From Trichopria drosophilae (Eukaryota > Arthropoda > Insecta > Hymenoptera > Diapriidae): a stretch of 64,000 bases of DNA. A program made the position numbers and the translations under genes. The first letter of the stretch is position 1; each line of letters opens with the position of its first letter. Shown here piece by piece: positions 24,728-35,770 of the stretch. Under the pieces are notes generated by a model that worked only from the letters and a program-made list of their open reading frames with translations, ran no database searches and was not told the DNA's origin. Location of the stretch: the NCBI GenBank assembly GCA_030407085.1, contig CM059582.1, forward strand, positions 158,186,501 to 158,250,500, given 5' to 3'.

Positions 24728-25798
24728 GGACATATAATATTTGTGTTTCGATAATTTGTAACAAATTCTAATTAGTTTTCACGCCATAAGTACAAAAACT
24801 TGTTGGCAGCGAATGCGGAATGCAGTTATAGTTGTAAAATATATAATGTTTCCTGCAACTCTGTGGCGAAACAAGGTTTATTTGGAGATGGGTTTTTCTA
24901 GACACGGCGCGGAAACGATGTAGCCTTTCGAGTACGCTATTGATGAACCACTATGCAGATCGCATTGGAAACACAAACCCATGTCGGTGATTACCGGTTA
25001 TCGATCAATAAACTAAGATAGTTTAATATCATCAGGGGTAGTTAGTACTGCAGTGTGTTTGATCGAGGATCTTTTTATTTGTATATAAATATACGGCTCG
25101 TGCCACCTAATTTTAAAACATTGTGATTAACGAAATTCTGAAATACGCCTTTGTTTGTTTTGTCAGGGGTTTACAACGGCAGATTTACTAAACCAAGATT
25201 GAGATCAACCCATAGCAGACATCGAAATCAGCTATGCTCGCATTACGCAGGAGCTAGCATAGAATCGGCGGGTTTGGAAACGCATGTACCCTGTACAGTT
25301 CTGGGTCTCTAGTTCTAGAGAAAAAAATGGTGCGATTCTGGCTAGCTAGACGACTTAGATTTCCACCATGTACCTAACATGAAAAACGCCATCACTTCTT
25401 TTCCCTATTTGTATATCTAACCACTTTCTCTACTTGATTATTGAAAAATGATGTTAAATAATAATGGATAATTTTTCCTGAAAAACAAGGGCTTCTCTAA
25501 TAGGGGAGTTATCATGTCATATGTCATGTTTGTAGCATTCGGTCAAAAAAATCTTTGTTTAACTGTTTTTTTAAAATTAATAATACACTGTCGTTGAAAA
25601 GAAGATGCCCAAACGTGCATGTGGCTTACAAACCTAAACATATAAGAAATTGTATTTGATAGTTGTTACTTACAGGGAAGGGGGTTGTCGCGCGGTTATA
25701 GGGGTCGAATATATATTTCGATAAACGATACCGTATTTTCCTACTACGTCATGCTAGGTCACACGCAAATAATAAAGAAACATGAATAAACAGGTTGG
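24728..25798. other. Non-coding DNA
   Basis: Mixed-composition sequence. A CTAGTTCTAGAGAAAAAAA patch at about 25310 resembles element ends, but no partner was found. Confidence 0.4.
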
Positions 25799-25858
25799 CT
25801 GATGTTTCGTCCCGAGTCCGCTCACAAGCCCCACTGAAGAGTCCGTGAGCGGACCCTG
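25799..25858. repeat. Hairpin with hammerhead-ribozyme-like words
   Basis: TCCGCTCAC (25817-25825) and GTGAGCGGA (25845-25853) form a perfect 9-bp stem. On the plus strand CTGAAGAGTCC (25834-25844) resembles the hammerhead 5' core. On the minus strand GGGACGAAAC (25804-25813) resembles the 3' core. The two halves lie on opposite strands, so this is not a working hammerhead as written. Confidence 0.3.
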
Positions 25859-25965
25859 CCCCAGACATATCTCGCCAATAAATATGTCATTTTTATATAA
25901 TATATAAATAAATAATATAATACACAATATAACAAATATGTCGAATATTACTCACCCACCGATGA

Positions 25966-26376
25966 GACCGCGAAGAGACCCGGGAAGTCACCACCAACGC
26001 ACCCCAAGGTTCTGTCTCTATGATATACCCGAACTATAATGATAAAAATGGTCCGAACGTCTCGGAACCCAACGATCAACTGACTGAAGGTGCCTTCCAC
26101 AGGCCCGTTTATTCGGGTTTGGATTATATGTTTACTAGAGGCAGGACTTCGGAAAACAACAACCACGCCCAAAAACAAACTAATTGCAAAGAAGTTAATT
26201 CATATTTTCCTCCTAATTCTACAGGAATTTTATTATAATATTATCCCACTCGACCTAAACGGTTATTAAGAGCTTCGTCGCGTGGCGATCCGGAACAACA
26301 GTATAAAGGAGTTTCTGATGATGGCCCATATCAGACGCCGAAACGCAAATATGGTGACAAAATTGTTTTAAAATAA
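25966..26376 (+). pseudogene. Unidentified coding-like remnant with one in-frame TAA
   Basis: One frame stays open from 25966 to the TAA at 26236-26238, then continues in the same frame from 26239 to the TAA at 26374-26376 (91 + 45 codons). Composition is protein-like on both sides of the stop: Asn/Pro/Gly-rich with YPNYNDKNGPNVSEP upstream, then Arg/Lys-rich with GDPEQQYKGVSDDGPYQ and PKRKYGDK downstream. The first ATG is at 26020, but the frame reads back beyond it to a TGA at 25963, so the start is unknown. I recognise no family. It may be a decayed transposon or captured gene, or the last exon of a host gene with read-through-like sequence. The basic C-terminal tail is compatible with nucleic-acid binding, which is speculation. 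Confidence 0.4.
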
Positions 26377-27100
26377 TGCCTGCAAATCTAGGGATTTATA
26401 ATCATTAGACCTTTAATCCAAGAAGAGGAACCTTCATTATTATTATCTATCATGACAATTGTTTATCAGAAACTAGGTTTTTTATCTCATATCCTGTCGG
26501 CTATTTGTTTTCTGACCAGCGCCTTTTTAGATTACATTTCGATACTTTTATTACAATATTATTATTTCTGACCAGCTCCTGACCAATTCTAGTCACATAC
26601 TAGCCAGCGCCATGCTTGTTTTAGCAGTCAGTGAAGTAGAGTGGAAGTCTAGTGTGGAGCGAGCCGAATGTCAGGAAATGAGCGGAAAACTTTATATCAG
26701 GGCTGACTCGAATTTAATTGTCCTGTTAAGAAATAAAAGTCCAAGCCCTGTGTTCAATAAATTGTTAATATTGAATGCACTAATGAATCAGTCACGTTTA
26801 ACAAAATGTGCTGCTGTCTTATTTTACCTGAAATTTATGAAAATAGAGATTATATATAAATATTATGCGATACTTCACTTTGCAAATATATAGAAAGACA
26901 AATTTTCGGGAAAATGTTTCCAACATGCCATTCTCCGGGCAGCATATTATTATATGCGAATAGTGCGGAGAATCGCGATTGTAATCTCCATTATAGATAA
27001 GCGTATCAAATAATGTTCAATTAACGTCCAATAATTATGAGATCGCCTATTAACCCTATCGTTCATCAACCCAGTTATCGGTATAATCTTATCGCATTAA
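26377..27100. other. Non-coding DNA with repeated CTGACCAGC words
   Basis: CTGACCAGCGCC, CTGACCAGCTCCTGACC and TAGCCAGCGCC occur between 26511 and 26612. They may mark a decayed short element. No gene is seen. Confidence 0.35.
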
Positions 27101-27850
27101 CCGCTATGTGCACTTCAGAAACAAAAGTATGGCCTTGTTCATCGTCAGAAAGCGATTCATCTTCGTAAATCTCTCAGATTTCATCCGCGTCCCGCTTTCG
27201 AACGTGGCGCATCCGCCGACTATCGATCACTTCCGGTTGAATTCCGCTCTCATCACCGTGACTCGTGATCAACTATATCTATATCTTCGCATTATACGCA
27301 GATCGAATAACTCGCCTCCACGCGCCCTTTTCTCCGTATTTCGCGCTTCGCTTTTTATCGTCTCTTTTACTCAGTTCTCTTACTTTTTGTTTTTTCGTCC
27401 TCCTCCCTGAACGGTCAGAATACGCCGTCCCTATTCCGCTAGATATCAACTTTCCCATCCTCTTGGTCAGCTGATTCCAATTACGCCCGTCATTATGGTA
27501 ATAACCATTCGCCCATATCGCGCGTTATTAATTCTGAGCGCGACACAGCTTCGGTCCCCCGTATTTACCGGCTGGACATCTATCCCGTTGCGGGCGAAAT
27601 GACCACCGGCTCATGTATGAAAACCTGGAAAATTGAAAACGAAACGCGACCAGCGCCATGTCTCTGGTAGACTGAATTTTCAACGGGGCGCTTTTCGCTC
27701 CCTTGAGAGAACCATGGTGGTTCGAGTTCAGGTAGGGAAAATCACGCTGAAGGCTATCGTTGTGCTACGTATCGTCCTCCCTGGACACATTTTGCGCGTC
27801 CACGTACTGCATGAACCAATCAAGAGTTTTTTTCATATTCAACTCTAGTG
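27101..27850. other. GC-richer island, candidate conserved regulatory sequence
   Basis: About 750 bp with CpG-containing words, several overlapping chance ORFs on the plus strand and no repeat structure. No splice pair or protein family is recognised. An enhancer or unrecognised exon is possible. Confidence 0.3.
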
Positions 27851-29185
27851 GTCGCCCTGTAATACCGCACCTGGATCTGTTTTATGTCGTTCAATCCACA
27901 GTATAATAGGTGCGCGTCTAGCATACTTTGTTCTCTGAAACATACCCAGGGGAACGAATATTGGTCGTCGAACTTATAATTAACGAGCCTTAAACCCTTC
28001 TAGGCATTCGACACATGCTGCTAACTAGAATTTTCACTTTGTTTTCAGTTGCGTAATCTAAAATAAAGGCTCGTTCTTTTATGGAATATTACCTTTAAAA
28101 TATGTGTTTGATGGGTTAGTATTCGAATGCAAAAAAGCAATTTCAAACAAGCTCGCGCGAGGTAACTCCGTGGAACCAATGGTGCATCGGCAAAACGTTC
28201 CAGAAAAATGTAGGAAAAGACATGGTATCCTTCTGTGAGTCGCGTCGGTTTGGTCGGCTGATATCACGGCTTCACGCTAGAATAAACACCGAAAATACGA
28301 GAGAGTGAGCGAGATAGGAAAAACGAGAAAGAGTGAGATCCAACGAAAGAGGAAGAGACATAAAGGATGGGAACGGGAATCCCTTCCCTCTCCCAATCCC
28401 TGTCATGCACTGGGAAAATCTGTAGAATGTCTGCTTTCCCACATTCGACCTATCTCTTGGTTCGTCGGGAATTCCATTGACTATAAAATCTTATCGAAGT
28501 TATAAAAAATGCTTTATGTTTTTGAACACTACCCACTAACATATTGATGATTAAGAATTCAATTTTTATTCTTCTTATTTTGACGAGCTTTTCTGCTTTA
28601 CTGGCAATTACAGAAAATCATAATTAAAGTCAGTCTGAAGTAGCTAAATTAGCAGAAATTACGTAGTTGCAGATCAGAATCACTAACTGTTCTAACTGTA
28701 CTAAAATCGAATCGACTTGATTTTCAACCAAGTTATAGGAATCTCGCGGCAAGATTTACATTGAAATGACATGCATTTAGATTAATAACATGCGTTCTAT
28801 TTAAGGAAAGCCGTTTACTTGTATCCAACCTATTTCTTTTTAATGCCGCGCTTTTTTCTTGCATATCCGTATGTGATCTGTAAGTATGACAGTACGTTGC
28901 CTACAGCAATATCCCGAAACTTCTATCAAAGTATTAAAAAAACAGATCACAAAGAGAACGTTCTATAGGTTATGAGAATAATATATTTTTGTTAATCAAC
29001 AATTTACGGATTAATTTCAAAGTTTAATCAGATCATGGTTGAGTACCATATCGAAATACAAAACAAAATCAAATATGTTGGTCCGTTCACGAACTATAGA
29101 GTAACCAAAACAATTCATACATATGCACAACAAGACTGCTGACACATATTTTTGTATAATTTTGTGTAAGATCTCCATTATCTGA
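27851..29185. other. Non-coding DNA; purine-rich patch at 28280-28390
   Basis: A GAGAGAGTGAGCGAGATAGG and GAAAGAGG purine-rich patch lies at 28290-28360. Nothing else is identified. Confidence 0.35.
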
Positions 29186-29310
29186 AATGTCCACATGATG
29201 AAAAACTATTTTTTATTATCGGAATGACCAAATGCAATACTCCGACTATATCTATGGTATTGGGTTGAAGTAATTATATAATTTTTAGTAATAAAAACAC
29301 AGTTTTTTTC
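29186..29310 (+). repeat. Decayed relative of the 22652 repeat unit
   Basis: GATGAAAAACTATTTTTTAT, then GGAATGACCAAATGCAATACT, then GTTGAAGTAATTAT match the order of landmarks at 22655-22755. Confidence 0.45.
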
Positions 29311-29399
29311 AGATCTTGGTAAAATGCTTATTTTAATACACAAATAAAAATACGTTCACCTTAATTAACTATTATTCTGTAAACAAGTAGGTAAATATA

Positions 29400-29865
29400 C
29401 TCTTGAACTAATGGTACACCTAATTGACGAAATAGTATCTAGCAGAAAATGCAATAAGGTGGATGAAACAAACGCGACAAAGACACGAAATGTTCGGATG
29501 AGTGAAATGCTAGAAAACGACCAAGGTACCTTTTTCTATCTTGGTCGTTGTCACGTTTGCGCGTCCTGGAATTCCACCGGAACAGCGTATAAACAAAAGC
29601 AGCCCCAACCGGCCGAGCTTTTACGAGTTTGAGACAGGGAAAAGACGGAATTAGACAGAATAGGGCTGACTTGAAGCGAAAACTGCCGCGAAATACATTC
29701 TCGAGCACAGTGCAGAGTCGTGGAGTGAACGCGAAACGAATAGCGAGAGATATACGACTGTGCGATAAGAGTAAATAGTGATTATTCGTAAAGCTGCAGG
29801 AATTTTTTGCAGGATCGCAACAGAAGCGGAATATTTGTCTACTGAGTAGCGAATAATCACGTATA
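29400..29865. other. GC-richer island, candidate regulatory sequence
   Basis: Short overlapping ORFs on both strands (29411-29632 plus, 29439-29708 minus) and CpG-containing single-copy sequence. An inverted pair, AACGACCAAGGTACC (29516) and TCTTGGTCGTTG (29538), forms a hairpin of about 10 bp around a short AT-rich loop. No gene is recognised. Confidence 0.35.
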
Positions 29866-30461
29866 TATCATTTTTACGCGTTTATTTTTACTTTATCTTC
29901 CATTTAGCTCAATTTCAACTTAATCAAGTACCACAACAATTCGTTATAAAAGCATTTACATAGCATATTTGCAAAAAGTTGCCTTATAAAGCATAGCAGA
30001 AATATGTTTTTGAATATCCACTATCATCAACGTTTTATGTATGGAAATAGAATATTTAAAAGTATGCACAAAACTCGGACGTGTTTATTTATTCTGAATT
30101 TTGTATTCCAAATCTACATAAAAATACGCTGTATATAACTCAAAATTATTACTGCAACGTCATGGAAGTAAATATAATGGATTGAGTTTCATCATATTAT
30201 ATAGTATAATATACAAACTTAGGTTTTGACTTTAGCTGATATCAGCGAAAGCAAAATTATACCGAAAAGTTCATGTAAAACCAATACGTGGAAATGCTTT
30301 TTTATACGTCAATGTAAATTAAGTTAATTGCAATAAATGAAGTAAGTCACTGCAACCAAACTGTGCAGGGTGGTTCGAAAACACAAAACTTAGCCCCGTC
30401 TTAGAAGTGTTTCTAATTCTGTACCAGTGTACCCTTCATATACCAGCGTACCCTTCTCGTG
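29866..30461. other. AT-rich non-coding DNA
   Basis: I see nothing identifiable. Confidence 0.4.
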
Positions 30462-30960
30462 CAGCAATAGTATATTACTCACCAAGGGAGGCAAAATAAA
30501 GAATGTCTCAGACTGCGTGTAATGTTTACCCGAGGAAGCCTGTATACGATTTTTCTTCATGACAGGGAGGAAAAGAAGTAACTTATTCCTCCCGCTTGCG
30601 AAACGTTGCTATTTTCGTCATAGTGTAATGAAAACGTTATTTTTCTTCCGACGATCTATCTCATTACTCCCGCTGTCGCCGTGTAGAAAATATTATTTTT
30701 CTCCAAATTAAATTTACTTGAAACATTTTTAAGAAAGTGTGATTCAATTTGCAAAGAAATATGTTTCTTTCCTGAAAATTATATTAAAAAATCTAAAATA
30801 AATATTTTTCTCACACTCGGTGCGCAAAAGAGTACATTCTCTCCCAAGGGCAAAATAAATATATCCGGGAGTAATAGTATATTATGCTTCAAGGGAGGAA
30901 AGCGCGCGATTCCTGAGCGCTAGGTTTTCTGCCCGAGCGACGCAAAATATTTTTGTTGAC
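30462..30960. repeat. GGGAGGAAA / TTACTCCCG word-repeat block
   Basis: AGCAATAGTATATTACTC..CAAGGGAGG at 30462 recurs as AGTAATAGTATATTATGC..CAAGGGAGG at about 30872, a direct repeat 410 bp apart. Between them the words GGGAGGAAA, TTCCTCCCGC, TTACTCCCGCTG and CTCCCAAGGGCAAAATAAA alternate in both orientations. GGGAGGAA..TTCCTCCC forms a hairpin near 30565-30594. It resembles a decayed word-permuted palindromic element, but the ends could not be fixed. Confidence 0.45.
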
Positions 30961-31091
30961 TTACATTTCTTGAATTCGGTTGAAACTATGCATGAAGGTA
31001 TACGGAATATTTTAATTTTAAGGATACATTTTTTTAATTTATATTACTAAGACATCTCCGAAACGGCGAAAATATGACAAAATTATGGGAA
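30961..31091. other. AT-rich non-coding spacer
   Basis: Short interval with nothing identifiable. Confidence 0.4.
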
Positions 31092-31172
31092 GTGGGCTCG
31101 TGGCTCAGGTAACTTACTGTAGTACGAAGTCATAGGTCGTAAGTTCGACCCCTGGCCGGGTAACGACTTTTC
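31092..31172 (+). other. tRNA-like pol III unit (SINE head or pseudogene)
   Basis: A-box-like GTGGCTCAGGTAAC and B-box-like AGTTCGACCCC are about 40 bases apart, with GGCCGGG on the 3' side and a TTTT run at about 31168. The T-stem pairs poorly, so an intact tRNA is unlikely. Confidence 0.5.
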
Positions 31173-32816
31173 GAAATTATATTCTTAGCAGCAGCTCGCA
31201 ATATGCAAGACGAGCGATGTAGTTGAGTTTATATTTCAAAGTTTTCTTTATCAGACGGGAATCGACTTATGACCGCTGCTGTACTTAATGTAGGTTTCTG
31301 CAGTTTTCTACATTCTCGAAAAATGTAAATATGGTGCCTTCTAAAGACGATCGACAGCTCTCGAATATATGATTGCACACCTTTTCAACAGGGTTACTTC
31401 AACAGCTCTCTTTGAGCTTATGGGATACTTGCGTGAAGACGGTGTATATCATATATACAGTAAAAAAATGATTGTAGCAAAATAAAATAGTTGCTCACGG
31501 TCACTCTGTAAAACATCGATTTTTTACTGAACCTAGCATCTGGCTTTATGTTTGAAAAGTAGAAAAAAAATTTTTTTTTTCAAATATTTGCACTACAGAA
31601 TCAGGTGCCTTAAGACACTTACGCGATTATTTCTTGTGTGACATTTCTTGGTGTCTTATTGTTGGTGTCTTGCAATATAAGACACGTATAAATGACTAAA
31701 CTTTGCGACCCGCCACGGCAGCTGCCGATCGTGACTTGTCGTGGATAATTTACTTAAAAAATATGATTCATATCACTGAGAGAAAAGTATGTTCTTTACT
31801 ACCTACCAAATAGGATAATTATGTACATAGTTAAATGAACTATTCTCTATACTTTCAGGTTATGCTTAGCTGTCAGCATTACTAAACATTAAACAATGGA
31901 TGAACTTCAATAAACAAGATCGTGTAAAAAATTTTCATTGATTTCCTGCTTACATTCGATTTGTTGCCGCTTTCGAATGAAATTTAGGAAATTTCAATAC
32001 GATATTAAACGTTTTTAAATGAATATATCCGCAGTGTTAATGAATTTGTATGTTTGAAGTTATGTACAATATACATGCAAAAATAGCTAATTTTGGAATG
32101 CAAATCAAATGTAGAACCAAATGAAGTTCAGTAAAATATGGTTCATTTTAAGCAGGCTATATTAAAAGAGCGTATCATTTCGAATACAAAATGAATATTT
32201 TGTCTTCAATATTTCTCATAAAATTGAATGGCGAAAGACGAAAAACGTTTGAAAGGAATTGGAGGTATGGAAATATTTAAGAACGTTACTTCATATTAAA
32301 ATTTGTTAAATTTCATTCAAAAGTGGACAAAATCGAATGCAAGGTGAAAAATTACTGAAAATTTTGCACATGATAGTTATCCTTCGTCATTTCGAAGACA
32401 CGAATAATTACACCATTTAGAGTTAGTGGATTTTAATATTTCCTTCTCTCATTACGAAATTTAAGTGCCTTTACTATAACTCACCGCTTGTAAAACAAAT
32501 TATGATAAAATGTTCCTTTTATAAGATCAGGAGAAATTATGTTAAGTTAGACATTTAATGATGTCTTACTTTATTGTCATTATTTTCAAATAGGTAAGCA
32601 AAAATTAATCAAAAGGCATGTTACTACATGATTTTCGGACAACTTAATTCGATCTCCTTGTGAAAGATGTGAAAAATACCACATCAACTTCCCGAAGTTA
32701 AAAATTAAGTATTTCATTAGACAGAAAATATCTTAAATTTTCGACACCTTAACCAAGATATATTTTAAAAGATGACACTTCTAAGCCTTTTTTTAAGAAA
32801 CCCATAACCCACATAG
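31173..32816. other. Non-coding DNA with GTGTCTTA words at 31600-31690
   Basis: TAAGACAC and GTGTCTTA/GTGTCTTG occur five times between about 31608 and 31688 in both orientations, suggesting another small word-repeat element. The rest is featureless AT-rich sequence. Confidence 0.4.
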
Positions 32817-32895
32817 AACCGAACCTTACAACAAGGTTAAATAGCATTGCTGCAAGTTTATTAACATTATGACAACCTTGTTGTAAGGTTCGGTT
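32817..32895. repeat. Perfect 22-bp stem hairpin
   Basis: AACCGAACCTTACAACAAGGTT at 32817-32838 has its exact reverse complement at 32874-32895 with a 35-base loop. The whole is pre-miRNA sized, but the loop is long and the stem has no bulges. A minimal foldback transposon remnant is the likelier reading. Confidence 0.6.
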
Positions 32896-33673
32896 TTGTT
32901 AGAGAAGATTTTGCAGTGGGATCATTACGATTATAATATAGAATTTTGTTCAAATCACTACCCATAAGTTTTTTTTCTTACTGATCACGAAATGGCCGTC
33001 GGATTCTCGAAATTAAAAATAGCTGATGTAATATGGCGGAATAAAAAAATATAAAAATCATGAAATTTGGTGAAAATCTCTATCTTTATGTTTTTTGGAT
33101 CGCTGATAACGAATCCAATAAATGATTCTTGAATAAATAAAATATATAGTTTTAATTAAATTTCTTTATTCTAAGTGATAAAAAAATAGAGGAACAAAAA
33201 TATTTCAAATCTTTTCAGCATTTTTCTTTAAATTTTGCGCCATATTGGAGTACCCCTTCGGTGAAACTTAATTTTGACCATACAATCACGCAGAACGACC
33301 CCGAAAACATGAATATGTCTTCTAATTTGATCGATGCTTTTATTTCTGAAATAAAGTTCAAGTACAACAAACCATTATGAATTCTTAGGCATTAATGGAT
33401 TAAGAAAACAAGGTGGTGATTATTTTCGACTCATCAATGTGATAAATAATGCAAGTTAAAATATAATCATTTAATTTGAAGAAAAATAGCAATAGTTAAA
33501 CTGATGAGTTTTATTAAACAGTTTATTCTTCGTCTGACACTGAATTAGTCATTTTAAACAACATGCATAAATACAAAATACTAAGACGCAAGCGTAACGA
33601 CCACTTGCATAGTCATTAATGCGACATGTGGCTAAAACTCTAATATTTTAAATACAAATATTTAATATTTTAT
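32896..33673. other. Non-coding DNA with decayed GATTCGTAATCAGCG-repeat sequence
   Basis: GGATCGCTGATAACGAATCC (about 33100) and GCGCCATATTGGAGTACC (about 33238) are decayed members of the repeat seen inside the TTAA elements at 43811 and 45415. Confidence 0.4.
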
Positions 33674-33739
33674 CTTTCTTAATATTTTAATTATAAACAT
33701 TTAAATATTTAATTATAAATATTTAAAATATTAAGAAAG
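33674..33739. repeat. AT-rich palindrome
   Basis: CTTTCTTAATATTTTAA on the left and TTAAAATATTAAGAAAG on the right give a 17-bp perfect outer stem, and the interior continues to fold. No coding capacity. Confidence 0.7.
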
Positions 33740-35259
33740 TGATGATGAATTGTATATCTGTCGAGGCAGTGTTATGATCGAATTATATCTTGTGTACTTC
33801 GTACGGGACCGAATTTGGACGTTCAATATATAAAGAGTGAATTCGAATAGTTCTGGACAATTATTGCGCATCATATTCTGCGGCAGATCGTACTTTTTAA
33901 ACTTATAAATAACTTGAATAGCTGCTACGAAAACTACTATTTTCATAAAACTGTTTCCAATAATAAATAAAAGAAATAAATGTTTGCTAATTCAAAATCG
34001 CTGATAGAGTAAACATGGTCAGCCTTCAAGTGTACTAAATGCTCACATATACATTCGATTCAAGACATCCCCATACAAGGCTATAATAATGTATCGCCTC
34101 ATAAGGTCCTTAGTTTCTGGATGGTATAAATGGAATACTTATTATATTAAATTTACATACACAGTTTTACACATATTTCATAGGCATGCTTTTTCAAAGT
34201 TGTTTTTATTGTACATCGTTCTTAAAGAATAGGGCCTAAAATATTTTAAAATATTCTACTGGTTATAAATATCTATTCAAGATATTATATCCTGATTTGC
34301 TCTCAAAGATATCCATAAATAAATAGTTATTATTTAATTACGAACATAAAAATACAATTATTTGATATGTAGTTATCAGTTTTCATTTTATAGAAAAATA
34401 TGTAAAAGAAAAAGTTAAATGAAAAAAAATATGGAAGAAATGCATGTAAAATATAAAAAAAAGAAAAAATCTATACGTACTCGCAGTATACTCTGGAAAC
34501 TTTGAAATTTAGAGCAACACTGCAATTATTGGTTTATAAATAAGCAACATGGTTTTTCATCTAAATAGTAACATTTACTATAATATATAATATACTATCT
34601 ACTAATTCACGACTTTTAATTAACGAGTTAGTTGATAAGACTAACTACTTATATCTTAAGGAAGCCACCTCTTTTTTTACAAACCAGTAACACGAAACGA
34701 TGAAACCGAGTAACCAGAAAATTCACCGAAAAAAGAGTGTAGACTTTTCAGATTTCATATTCAATATCAATATGTATGTCACACAATTGTAAATAACACA
34801 CCCTTCAACAATACGGTATATTTGTATAAATATTTGTTTGTTATTCATAAACATATCGGCCTCTCATTGATATAGGTGCTCATTCGATAATTTGCATATA
34901 TTAATAATGTAGATTTGGTATTTCGTAAACGGTGCAAGGGAATTTAGGTTACAAAATTATATGATGTTGATATAAATATTTTATGAATTTTAACAAAATG
35001 AAGCATAAACAGCTACTGATTTTAGTAAGTCCAATCAAGTTAGGTTCATTTTAAAGACAAATTACATGAGGTACCTTTTATACAAAGTTAATTAAATGAT
35101 GATATTAAATGAGACATGAGCGTGGTATAATAAGACAGCGCTTATGAAAGCCAGAGTGTTGCTTCAGCCATAGTATCATTATCTATTTCGCTTTCCATGG
35201 ATTCAATTAGTGTTCGCTTAATTAGTCTAATAATTTGTTACATTAGTCGCATTTCAAAA
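33740..35259. other. AT-rich non-coding DNA
   Basis: I see no repeat ends, gene or RNA. Confidence 0.45.
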
Positions 35260-35770
35260 AGCTCATCTGAACTCAGTGAAGAGTCATCAAAGCCCGCTTG
35301 AAGCATTTCTGCTTTTTCGGATGTACCTTTACACCACGATTCGAGTTCAGCTTACGTTCGTTATGGAAAGGTTCGCGTGTTTACTCGCGAACTTCTGGCT
35401 TCTCGGCCCTTACTTTGCATCCGTTTTATTAGACAATGAAAGTTTCGAAAATAAGAGAGAGAAAGAAAGAGCAAGAGCATTTGTTGGGGATCGTATTTCA
35501 AAGTGATTGGATTGTTATCGAAACTCCGGAAAAGGCAGATCGACCCCGTTGATGCTGACACAGAAACGAGCGCGAAGTCGAGCTCGACGAGCATATACGT
35601 ATCAGCAGCGAAATACCTTTTCTACATTGTAGCCACCCGCAGACTTTCTTGCGCAACTTTTCTCATTACAACCATCAATGTGAATTCAATTAAATTAAAT
35701 TTTCCGATGAAGCGACAAAGAAAGAATATCGACCGCTCAAAATTACGGGCAACTTTTCTTTAACCAAACT
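35260..35770. other. GC-richer island, candidate regulatory sequence
   Basis: Single-copy sequence with CpG words (ATCGACCCCGTTGATGC, AACGAGCGCGAAGTCGAG) and overlapping short ORFs on both strands; no splice signals were tied to an exon. The composition contrasts with several kb of AT-rich DNA on either side. Confidence 0.3.
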
